A stretch of DNA of 17,719 nt from NCBI GenBank assembly GCA_001931905.2, contig MSJI02000554.1, forward strand, positions 1 to 17,719, in the 5' to 3' direction. Shown piece after piece: positions 9,619 to 17,719 of this stretch. The notes beneath the pieces are model-generated. The model searched no databases. It was not told where the DNA came from and saw only the letters and a list, made by a program, of their open reading frames with translations. The stretch is from Cladosporium sp. IMV 00045 (lineage: Eukaryota; Ascomycota; Dothideomycetes; Cladosporiales; Cladosporiaceae). The position numbers and the translations under genes were made by a program. The number at the start of each line of letters is the position of its first letter. Positions within the stretch are counted from its first letter, which is position 1.

Positions 9619-11908
9619 TCAGTAGAACTTCCCCCAGAACCCATCCTTGATAGCCACCAACGCGAAGTTCGACCCAACAGTGCTCCTCGCCCGGTTCCCA
9701 ACCCACTTCCCGATCTCAGCGCCCTGCACGTTGTACTTCGTACCAAAAGGCACATTGTGACGACCATTCGTCAAAAACGCATGCGTTGTATTGACGATGG
9801 CCTCTTGCACCGACGAGGAAGACGCTCCAGCAGCGACCAGATCTGCAATGATTTAGTCAGCAAGAGAAAGTGAAGACTGATGCGGATGACAACTCACTCC
9901 AATCGACCAAACCCCACTCTAAAGGGCTGCCAGTATAATCGAGATTGTTCGAAGGGCCGGCAAAAGCAAGACCAAGCTCTTGAATCTGCGACTCGTACCA
10001 CTTAGACTGCAACCCCCAAGCTTCTAGAGGGAAAGTCTTAAGATCCAGTAGAACATCAGAGAAAGCTGGGAAGAGAACATTCCAAGTGTCTTTTTTGCCG
10101 TAGTTGTAAGTGAAGTGACTGCTGTGTGCAGGATCTGCGCCGTCGAGACCAAGGCCATCCTTGTACAAGGTCTTTGCGAAGGAGGTAGCTGTCTCGGATA
10201 GTGTGGCATTGTCGAGGATGACGCCAGCTGCTTTCAAACCGATGGCGGATTGGATTGCAAGGCCGGTCTGGTTAGCCGTCGCGGGGATGGCATCGACACT
10301 GATGAGCTGGCTTGAGGGATAGAGAGAGTTGTGGACCAGATATTCAGCATAGGCCTCGAGCAGCGAACGGTATTCCTGTGCGTAAGCAGTGTCTCCACTG
10401 TACTTCTGATAAGCGAGCAGCAGAATGAACAAGCTCGAAGTTTCGAACAGAGGCATCTGTTCTGCTTGGCCATCATTATGACCCGTGGCATTTGGGTAAG
10501 CTGTAGAAAAATCGCCGAGTCAGTAAAATAATGCCCTGATCCTCTGGCGATCGATACTTACAAGTTCCCAGATCATGTATCACCCAAGGCTTCGGCCAAC
10601 TCCTCTCTTTGGGCAGCTCCAAATACGAAAGCATAGGTTGCAAGAATAGTCTAAGATAGTCCGGATTCAAGCTGACGAAGACTGGCCAAGACTGGAACAT
10701 AACATCGACAGTGTTCAAATTGCCGTTGCTCGAGATCTCCTTCAAGAAGACAAAAGGCGACGCCGAGAGATTATCCTTTGGGACCTATGCAAAGTGTCAG
10801 AGAAAAGTCCGAGAAAGACGTCCATCAAGCTTACCGTCAGCTCGAGCGCACCAAAGGTCTGTCGAACACTGGCTTCAATGAGATCTGCATATTGTTCGCC
10901 GAAGACGTCTGAAACCGCTTCCGACCTTTTGCGCACTTCTTTGTCAAAGCTATTCGACGCCGAGTTCACATTGGAATAGTCTTGCAAGAAGAACTCGACG
11001 GCTTCGGAAATGGTCGGCCAGCGAGAGCGGTAATAGCCTGTTTGAGTGTTTCCCAGGTAGTTTATCGCATCAGTCCGGTCGAACCCAACGGCGAAAGTTG
11101 CGCTCTTCTTGCTCTTTCCAGACACCTTGCCCAAATCCTTGGCGAGCGCCGCTAGATTGCGAGTATTTCCACCATCGTCGGTAGCGAGTTTACCGGTCTT
11201 AGCAAAACCTGAGACGATATCTTTGGCGGCTCCTTGGGCGTGAGAAGTCCCGTCGCCAGTATCAGTACTCCAGACGATGGTTCCATACGTTGCCATCGCC
11301 TCATTCGTCTCGGTGAAGAGGATCTCATTCGGGTTGTGGAACTGAAAGTATTGTGCAGACTTCGTCTCGGTATAGTTCAGTCTGGCAGCCCCGTTTTGAT
11401 TTGTCCACGTCTGGTCAATACCACTGAGAATTTGGACATTCGCCTCATCGTCATCCCGAGTGCTCGCAGAAACAGTCAGGTAAGAATAAGGAAGAGACTG
11501 GCGGGCGAAATCCTCAGAAGCAGGGAGGACTGGGGAGAAGAAGTCGAGGGTGAAATCAGTATTTCCAGCGTGCAAATTGACGAGAGTGTGCGAAGAGGTG
11601 AAGGACACGGAATCCGTGACTGCATTCAGCACATTGTCGAATGGCTCTGGCACGCCAAACAGCGCATACGTGGTTCCATCAACGCGAGCTAGGATAGGCC
11701 AAGTCAGATTCTGTCCGTTCCAGAACTGTGGCCGCGCGCTTGCAGAGTCCTCGAGTTGCTTTCCGGGAACCCATGTAGACAAGTATGGATGTTTTACAGC
11801 CAATGGATACGAAGGCAAAGATATCGTTGTACCCTGAGTTGTTGGTGCACTACTCAGTAGGGAGAACACAAGAGTGCTGATAAAACTAGCAATGCTGAAG
11901 AACGGCAT
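9619..11908 (-). CDS. gtaA: Secreted glutaminase A (GtaA family)
   Basis: Four exons, complement(9619..9842, 9898..10500, 10562..10784, 10835..11908), give 707 residues. Introns are 55, 61 and 50 bp; all have GT..AG ends (donors GTGAGT, GTAAGT, GTAAGC) and each keeps the frame. The family hydrolyses L-glutamine to glutamate and ammonia outside the cell or in the wall. Residues 1-26 are a signal peptide (MPFFSIASFISTLVFSLLSS). LPSYPLAVKHPYLSTWVPG (31-49) is the typical start of the mature protein. The N-terminal DUF5127-type domain occupies most of exon 1. The central six-hairpin-like DUF4965-type domain contains HDLGTSYPNATGHNDG (428-443), split by intron 2. The C-terminal DUF1793-type part ends VGSNFALVAIKDGFWGKFY. 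I placed the start at 11908 because the signal peptide begins there. An in-frame ATG at 12019 with a stronger context (G at -3, G at +4) would add 37 residues before it. Catalytic residues cannot be named from sequence alone. Confidence 0.88.
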
Positions 11909-13101
11909 GAGGAAAGACGGCGGGGAAGAGAGCTGGTTTGTCCATGTTGTAGCAGCGGCAGCATGTGCAGTTATATTGGCTGCTGCAGTGTCCAGCATAG
12001 GAACTTGCAGGATCGCCATGGCGCAATACAGGTAAGAAGAAAGTGCGACTTGTGTGATCAGATAGCGCGAAGGTAATGGGACTTTGCAACGAGTAACGAG
12101 GTTGTAAATATTGATGACTTGTCTGTCACCTACCGAACAGAGTATGGCTTGCAGCTCATCATTCTGCGATAGCGAGGAGTTGTGGATAGAAAGGCGCCTT
12201 CTGCAAGATGTTGTGCTGAAGGCGTGATGATGTTCGCTTTTAGCGAGTTGTCACGAGGTAACATTGCTGCTGTTGAAAGAGGAGAGGAGTGCGGTGCAGC
12301 TCCCCTTGCAAAGACGATCATGAGTTCATTGTGGAGTCGACCGAGGGACATCGCAGCTGGCGAGGCGACCTCCTGGCTATCCGAGTGCTCACCCCAAGGC
12401 CAAAGAATAAACATAAATGCTGCCTGTATACAAGTCTGTGATTATGAATCGGCATGAGATGTGAGTTCGAGACTTTTTGGTGGCGCAGGTTCGGTTGTCA
12501 TGCCAGTAGGAAAGTTAACGCTCTTTCGTCTTATTTGTAAGACATGCGAGATGGAGAGTACTCGCTGTGCACAGACCCCTAGCTTACGTCCTCTCCTCAT
12601 GCGTTTGCATCTATATCCACTACGGCCTATGTTAAGAATAGTCACAGTAATGCTGGTGCCTAATCCAACGCCTCGAGGGCAACGCCAGTCTATCCGTTTT
12701 CGCTTGGTGTCAAGCTTCCTGCATACGTGTGCTCTTGAGTAAAGGTCGGTTGTGGCAACAGATGTTGCACTTGGAGAGTTCATGGATATAGCAAAAGACG
12801 TAGATACATTAATTTCCAATTAACGCGCACTAGTTGTACACTTGATATTCCTCCCCTTCCCATCGTCAAGGCGTGAACCCACCAGTACTAAATATAACCA
12901 ACCGGAAAAGAAACCCTCCCATGGATATCGTTTGAAGACATATGATGTCGGTAAGCGGACGCTTTGGTTTTCTTTTCCAAGACTCCTCAAAAGGATCCGC
13001 CGTTCGTTTGTATACGAGATGAAAAGACATTACGAGATTCTCCTGTGTTTTCCTCATTCGTTCCCTTTTGGGACGTGTCCCCATTATTAGACATTAGGTG
13101 A
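11909..13101. other. Glutaminase upstream region and SUR7-like 3' flank, no supported gene
   Basis: This 1.2-kb stretch lies between two minus-strand genes. Its first 111 bp are open in frame with the glutaminase and could be coding if the ATG at 12019 is used. Open frames further right (12182-12457 plus, 12442-12819 minus, 12842-13090 plus) are short, mutually overlapping and without motifs. No RNA gene was seen. Confidence 0.5.
12060..12172. promoter_or_regulatory. Two HGATAR (AreA/GATA-factor type) sites upstream of glutaminase
   Basis: AGATAG at 12060-12065 and CGATAG at 12167-12172 match HGATAR, the site of fungal nitrogen regulators of the AreA/NIT2 type. They are about 150 and 260 bp upstream of the start at 11908. 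Nitrogen control would suit an extracellular glutaminase, but sites this short also arise by chance. Confidence 0.35.
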
Positions 13102-14039
13102 TTACTCGTACCTGCGAAATGTTAGTCTACGAGTCGCCAAGATGAACCTATTCAGGTGATACGTACTCGTCCTTGACACGCCTCTGGCTCTCGCTGTCGA
13201 TGAAGCTACCACGGCTGCGGGCGCTGCGAGTGCTCCTCTTACGGCCGAAGTAAGACTTCTTGGCGGTGCGGTTGCCGTCGTCCTTGCCGACTTTGCCGCC
13301 CATGCAGAACAGGACAGTGGCGATGAGGAAGCAGGCGAAAGCAGCCCAGGTGAAAGCGTAGGCGTATGTGCCGATCTGGGCTTCTTGGTTGGCAGAGCGG
13401 AAAGAGTTGCGACCCTGGACAGTCCATGCACTTGGAGAATGTTAGTACACTGCGGTGGCGATTGGAATGAAAGTGGATCAATTACGTACGTCATGAGAGC
13501 AGCAGTGATAGCCTGGAAGAAGAGAGCGATGGCAGTGTTGAGACCGGTGAGGTAGGCACCAAGACGGAAGCACAGAGCGAGAACGCTGGTGAAAAACGCG
13601 ACGACGGCGAAGAACAGCGCGATGATGTAGAACGCGAACATGAATCTGCTCATGTAGTAGAACTTGTTCGTGCCGATGAAGCGTTCAGGGATGTTCTGCT
13701 CAGTGCCGAAGTTGTTTGGCGGGTCGAAAGGCAGCGCAGGCTGTGTGCCACGGCAGTTCGCGTTTTGTCCATTCTCTGCTCCGCAAAGCGCGAGGAATGT
13801 CCAGCGCGTAGGGTTCTGCACATCGGGTCCAGAAATGCCGTTGGTGGTGGTTTGGAGGAAGTAGACGTTGCCGACGGGAGTACCGTTGGTGGCACCGGAG
13901 AGGATGACGAAGAATTGGAGGAGGATGCCGCCGGCGAGGATGATCAATGCGATCAGTCCGAGAATGGGGCCTTGAAAGTGTTGTTAGTATTTCGCAGTGC
14001 ACGCCAGAGTGTGAAAAAAGGCTTACGGGTGAGAGCCAT
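13102..14039 (-). CDS. SUR7-family (SUR7/PalI) four-transmembrane cortex protein
   Basis: Four coding exons, complement(13102..13111, 13167..13430, 13490..13970, 14027..14039), give 255 residues. Introns are 55, 59 and 56 bp. Each has GT..AG ends and a CTAAC branch (TACTAAC in the two upstream ones, ACTAAC in the last), and each keeps the frame. TM1 lies at about 6-29. The outer loop carries Trp61, Cys67 and Cys77 (RWTFLALCG, NANC), the claudin-like Trp/Cys pattern of the family. TM2 is at about 113-137, TM3 146-164, TM4 187-208. The cytosolic tail is basic (KKSYFGRKRSTRSARSR) and ends QRRVKDEYE. SUR7 proteins mark eisosomes and the plasma-membrane compartment they organise, and influence wall and endocytosis. 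The first coding exon has 13 nt and the last 10 nt. If the last intron is kept, the tail becomes DEYVSPE with a stop at about 13148. PalI/Rim9 is a related alternative, but the short length and loop pattern favour SUR7. Confidence 0.88.
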
Positions 14040-14092
14040 GGCTGTGGTGGTGTCCTAGGACCTCTGTCGCAAGTAAATTGAGAGCTAGGCAG

Positions 14093-14154
14093 CTGCGGTA
14101 AACAATCAGCAATCTCTTCGGGTAAGCTGCCGGGATGGTAGGGTAGAGACTCAC
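14093..14154 (-). other. Probable 5' UTR intron of the SUR7-family gene
   Basis: Reading the minus strand, GTGAGT opens at 14154, a GCTGATT branch-like motif lies near the end, and TTTACCGCAG closes at 14093. The length of 62 bp matches the other introns here, and it lies 54 bp upstream of the ATG. Confidence 0.4.
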
Positions 14155-15643
14155 TCGTCTTGACGGCGATTAGATGTTGCGCAAATATGAATATTAGTAT
14201 GGAGAGTCGCAGAGCAGCCAGGCGTTTCAGGTCGGTCGCATGTACGGGAGATGGCAGCAGCGGGAGGAGGACTGGAAGTAGTGAAAGGATGCAGGATTGG
14301 AAGTTGATGTGCTTGTTGCTGCGAGGTGACGTCGGCCGTTGGGCTTGGGGCGTGCTGTCGTAGGCTCGCCGACCGTGCAAAGTCAATCGTGTGCGCGAGC
14401 TCTTGTGCGCGGTACGCAAATGACCTTTGTCTCTGGTGATGCGGATCGCTTCGGGTCTATGCTGAGCCTTGTTTCTTGCGCACCAGCTCGACTGCGGCTT
14501 TCTGTTTGTCTAGGTGTGTCTGCGGATTTTTCGACTTGGCCTGGATTTGCTCTTGCGCCGCCAGAAGCAAAAAGCCGCTTTCGTCATGGTATTTGGAAAG
14601 ATCGACGAAACTATGTGCCGAGTTGTCCCGTGACTCTTGTCAACAATGACGGCAGAGACTCGAGTGCGTTGGGTGCATTCCAGTTTGTTCCTGTTTCTTC
14701 GTCCTACACGTGGACTCGACTTGGGCTTGCTAGATGCCGTCTTGGGACGCCGTCATGGATTTGTACGCCCAAGGCAGCGTCTCGTGCTGCCTGACGCCGA
14801 GGTCCTGGCTTGTTCGGCACTGTTTGTTGTCCAGTATGCTGGAACTACAGGGTCCACGGAACTCGTCTGAATAGGTCCCCCGATGATTGTCATGAGATGC
14901 GCGAAATCGACATCATCCTCTTGTAGCAGCACAAGTCAAGCTTCATCTGATCTGCACTGGGGTTACGAGCATCGAGACTTGTATGCGATGATGCGCGCAG
15001 ACCACACCTTTTACATTTGAGCTGGGTGTGCCGTCTCAGCGCCATGCTTTCACAAGACCATACTTCAATCCCTTCTTATGACAGTATTTCGAGAGAGCTT
15101 GCTTGTCCCCAGTCTGCTCGTCTATCGACGCCTGATTTTGAGGCTAGTAAAGGGGCCCGATGGTTGAGAATACTATAGCTGGGTTATGTTCGGCGTTCAT
15201 GACTCTATCAATTGATGCTTGGTGCTAGATGGGCGAATCTCTCAATAGTTGCAACGGTAAAAAGTATCATTCGCCCGCTTGCGTCTTACTGGCTTCCAGG
15301 AGAAAATGTATACGTTCACATAGAAAGTTGTTACAAGCAACAACATTCATATATCAGTATATGCGATACCGTATCGACAAATCCGTTGTCATGTTGTGGT
15401 TGCTGTTCCGTTCTATGGGAATGCGTTCAGATCGCATAGGAATTCACAGCTCAAATTGGCATATTCGCGGCTGGCACTTTTCGCGACATATTCGTTCAAT
15501 CAGTATTATTTGATCATCTTTCTATGGTAGTATCATGAGTACTAGACCATCATTCAGAGTCCTGTCAAGTAATATCATCAAAACGTTGATTGGTTGGTTC
15601 TGCCAGAAGCATGCTGACCAAATTCGTCAGCCGCACGAAGTAG

Positions 15644-15660
15644 CCCCAACCCTAACCCTA
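15644..15660. repeat. Short telomere-like motif (CCCTAA-type)
   Basis: CCCCAACCCTAACCCTA contains one full and one nearly full CCCTAA unit after a degenerate CCCCAA. CCCTAA/TTAGGG is the usual telomere repeat of filamentous fungi. So few copies do not indicate a chromosome end; an interstitial remnant or a telobox-like protein site is possible. A CTACGTAG palindrome overlaps its right end. Confidence 0.4.
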
Positions 15661-16289
15661 CGTAGAATCTACGATCGAAAAGCACAACGCTTGCGTCTTT
15701 CCATTGAATTGCGTGCGATCGTGAAGGATGTTGTCTTCGTGTTGCTTGCTATTTGTATTCATTCATGTTTTGCATTACGTGCATCTGCGATAGCCGGCTG
15801 TCGTTCAGTGTTAGGCGGAGAACGACACAGTTGGTTCGTAGTATCGACGCGCTGATGCCCGTTGTCACACATGTACGTATTTGGGCTGGCAAAATGCGCG
15901 TCCAACTCTGCATATACGTATCATTTATCCCTCATATTTGGGTACGATGAATGTCACTACGACAAATGAGAATGACATCGGCTGCAGTGTAAGTCAATCA
16001 CAACCGTTTGCAAACGATAGGATTGGTAACGAATCGTTCTTCCGAGCCTTGCTCTCGTCTTTGATCAATCCTGGTCGATCGCAGTATCGTCTGGACATCG
16101 AACGCATCGATGGGGCCGGTGTAGCGATGAAATTCAACAATGTCGACCTTTTGACAATGAACTGTTGAGTGCTATCCAATTCTGAGTATCTAGATCAATT
16201 CCTCGCCTCAGAAAGGCTATGGGAGGGCCTGGAGAGCTTGCCCTCCGGGCTGGCGGCTTGGCAAAAAGTTACCTCACTAACATCGGAGG

Positions 16290-16308
16290 AAAAAGTTGGC
16301 GGCCCAAC
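16290..16308 (-). terminator. RNA polymerase III terminator of the tRNA gene
   Basis: On the minus strand, 10 bases past the tRNA end, a GTTGG/CCAAC hairpin with a 4-nt loop is followed at once by five T residues (16294-16290). A T-run is the standard Pol III stop signal. A second T5 lies at 16267-16263. Confidence 0.6.
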
Positions 16309-16317
16309 CGCTACTCC

Positions 16318-16403
16318 TTCCTACACGGGGAATCGAACCCCGGTCTTGTCGGAACGATCTTACGACTGAAAGCGACATATCATAGCCATTAGACCATATA
16401 GGA
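16318..16403 (-). tRNA. tRNA-Glu (anticodon UUC) with a 14-nt intron
   Basis: The 86-nt gene folds as a cloverleaf. The acceptor stem pairs TCCTATA with TGTAGGA (one T-G pair), with discriminator A at 16318. Box A reads TGGTCTAATGG and box B GGTTCGATTCC. The anticodon stem TGTCG/CGACA is perfect. The loop C-TTTC-A contains anticodon TTC, and the 14 nt GTCGTAAGATCGTT follow position 37, the standard place for a nuclear tRNA intron. The T stem CGGGG/CCCCG is perfect, with loop TTCGATT. Removing the intron leaves 72 nt, normal for tRNA-Glu. Confidence 0.93.
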
Positions 16404-16437
16404 GCTGGTGATTTGATGTTGGGTAATTAAAAATTGC

Positions 16438-16447
16438 ATATATAAAG
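16438..16447 (-). promoter_or_regulatory. TATA-like element upstream of tRNA-Glu
   Basis: CTTTATATAT on the minus strand lies 35-44 bp upstream of the mature tRNA 5' end. Some fungi use an upstream TATA element for tRNA genes in addition to the internal boxes. The same bases read TATATAAA on the plus strand, so direction is not settled. Confidence 0.4.
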
Positions 16448-16519
16448 CTCAAAACGGCGTAGGGCAAGCCCGGCCGGCCAAATCGAGCCCGACGATCAGC
16501 AGATCGAGATAAACGATAG

Positions 16520-16834
16520 AACAGCAAGGAATACCGAAGGGGAAGCCATGAGTGTCCTCTGACAGGTACACATCTTGATCTTAAACGAAGTGAAGTGAGA
16601 CATAGCTTTTCCGACTTTTCCAAAATCTTCAGGACTACCCGTCTTGCACGACCTATCCCCGACGATTTCGGTCGTTTACCAGACAGTTCAATCAACGACA
16701 GTACAATGAGATTGAGGGTATGCCACCGAGAAGACATAGAAAGCGCCTATATGGCATCCGCTCGGGATCAATACATGCATCCAAATTTCGATTGTAAATT
16801 CGTCGAACGAGTGTTGGGATCTATCATATGTTGA
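16520..16834 (+). other. Orphan open frame, 104 codons, start codon only late
   Basis: The frame is open from the stop at 16517-16519 to TGA at 16832-16834, but its first ATG is at 16706, leaving 42 residues. The translation is mixed-charge and protein-like (SFSDFSKIF, REDIESAYMASARDQY), without Cys or Trp excess and without a domain I know. It may be an exon of an unrecognised gene, a relic, or chance. Confidence 0.2.
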
Positions 16835-16985
16835 ATAAGACAGGCATCAATAACAACCCTGATTGTAATTCATAGACTGAAAAGCAGTCCCTTGCAGCAT
16901 CCCCGCCGGGCGCGCCCCAGGGTGGGCTGGCTTAGAAAATTTCACATGAAGTTGATGGGTGCCTGGATGCCTGAGGGCTCTTCAA

Positions 16986-17228
16986 TCACGCCTCAGCACA
17001 ACATACCTCATGCGAGCAGCAACTCGCACACGGAGGCAAGAGATATATATACATTGTGATTTTTGTTGAAGTATTCATGAGATCGCTCAGAACACTTGAC
17101 ATGACTAGTCTATGACGCCTTTCCTTGGGAAGTGAGACGAAAAGCTCACCATTCACCAATCTCACGTTCGACCAAAGCGCCGCCTCAGAAATCGATGCTG
17201 TACGCATATATACTCCCCTTCCAACCAT
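16986..17228 (-). other. Small unrecognised minus-strand ORF, 80 residues
   Basis: ATG at 17228, stop at 16986-16988. The middle (EAALWSNVRLVNGELFVSLP) looks protein-like and the end is Cys-rich (CASCCSHEVCC). There is no family match I can name and no flanking splice signals strong enough to extend it. Confidence 0.2.
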
Positions 17229-17279
17229 GAATTCACTTTACCTGCCATTGAGACATTCAAAAGTACCATCTTGAACATC

Positions 17280-17522
17280 ATGCAAATAGATGCCCAGCCA
17301 TCGCACGAAAATCAGTCTACGTGCCAATCTCAACCACTCAACGATCCACGCGAAGCAAACTGGCAAAGCGCAGCTGAATGTTGGCTCGCTCGATTGAAGA
17401 GCTCACGAGCGAACAGTACCGTAACAAACGCAGGGCCCTGTTACGCAAATGCTTGTAGACATGTAGGTATTTCCTACACCAAATCATTACACAATTCTTC
17501 ACAAACACTCCACATTGCATGA
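17280..17522 (+). other. Small unrecognised ORF with a possible internal frameshift
   Basis: The ATG frame codes 80 residues with a plausible polar first part (QPLNDPREANWQSAAE). From 17378 another frame reads LARSIEELTSEQYRNKRRAL with a stop at 17456-17458, and looks more protein-like than the ORF's own continuation. A missing base near 17377 would join them. It could be a decayed gene or a partial exon near the window edge. Confidence 0.2.
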
Positions 17523-17719
17523 ACCAAGACAAAGGAATCTCGAAAAAGGTAAAGTGGGTATCATTGCAGCTGGACTTGTTCATTGCTTTTACAGACTGAT
17601 GTCTTCGGCTGCGGCGTAGCCTGCGAACGCAAAAGGCTAGGGTGCTAAACCCCCAAGCCTAGTAAAGCAACCCGAAGCACGAAAGGGCGGAGGTACTTTT
17701 CGCAGCCTCTCCCAGACTG

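Larger units (their letters stand above)
14040..16317. other. Upstream region of the SUR7-family gene and gene-poor stretch
   Basis: The first few hundred bases are the 5' UTR and promoter of the SUR7-family gene. A 151-codon plus frame at 14339-14794 runs antisense through this region and shows no domain, so I leave it out. From about 14.9 to 16.3 kb only short frames without motifs appear, along with several small inverted repeats: 15327-15344 (GTTGTT/AACAAC), 15364-15376 (CGATAC/GTATCG), 15661-15673 (CGTAG/CTACG) and 16222-16246 (GGAGGGC/GCCCTCC). Confidence 0.5.
16404..17719. other. Gene-poor right end, no supported protein gene
   Basis: Apart from the three weak frames listed separately, this 1.3 kb holds nothing I recognise. 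The last 140 bases are also without motif, apart from a GGCTAGGG...CCCCAAGCC near-inverted pair around 17634-17660. Confidence 0.4.

Noticed and set aside
14339..14794. 151-codon plus-strand ORF
   Set aside because: It runs antisense through the probable promoter and 5' UTR of the SUR7-family gene, shows no domain, and has a shifted-frame competitor (14637-14870) of equal quality.
1..17719. CRISPR array, bacterial-type operon, secondary-metabolite cluster, dispersed 5S rRNA gene
   Set aside because: No regularly spaced repeats, no ribosome-binding-site-led gene runs, no synthase-type genes and no 5S-like sequence were seen; all confident genes are ordinary split or single-exon fungal genes.
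14900..17719. Strongly RIP-mutated transposon
   Set aside because: The stretch is gene-poor but not markedly AT-biased and shows no obvious excess of TpA sites by eye; no transposase or reverse-transcriptase motif was recognised.

Overview
The window looks like filamentous ascomycete (Pezizomycotina) nuclear DNA. Genes are split by short introns of 50-61 bp with GT..AG ends and CTAAC/CTGAC-like branch points. The gene content is typically fungal: an AspE-type septin, a CBM18-GH18-LysM chitinase, a GtaA-type secreted glutaminase and a SUR7-family cortex protein. A Dothideomycete is plausible, but the sequence alone does not prove it.

Layout. Positions 1-276 (minus) carry the first 92 codons of a 7TM receptor-like protein that runs off the left edge. 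277-2077 has no gene I can support. 2078-4471 (minus) is a two-exon septin. 4472-5360 is a divergent intergenic region. 5361-6239 (plus) is a SMI1/KNR4-like protein whose true C-terminus appears to sit in another frame (probable 1-nt frameshift near 5991). After a 200-bp convergent gap, 6442-9186 (minus) is a single-exon modular chitinase. 9619-11908 (minus) is a four-exon glutaminase A. 13102-14039 (minus) is a four-exon SUR7-family membrane protein with tiny first and last coding exons and a probable 5' UTR intron. From about 14.2 kb to the right edge the only confident gene is an intron-containing tRNA-Glu(UUC) at 16318-16403 (minus). The rest is gene-poor and holds a few orphan open frames, short inverted repeats and a short telomere-like motif.

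Functional reading. Several genes concern the cell periphery: septin scaffold at the cortex, SUR7 at eisosomes or the plasma membrane, a secreted chitin-binding chitinase, and a 7TM receptor. The glutaminase is a secreted nitrogen-scavenging enzyme. Nothing indicates a biosynthetic cluster, a CRISPR array or a complete mobile element. I see no clearly novel system. The best leads are the broken SMI1-like frame, the two possible N-termini of the glutaminase, the terminal micro-exon of the SUR7 gene, the repeat-built chitinase linker and the unexplained right-hand 3 kb.
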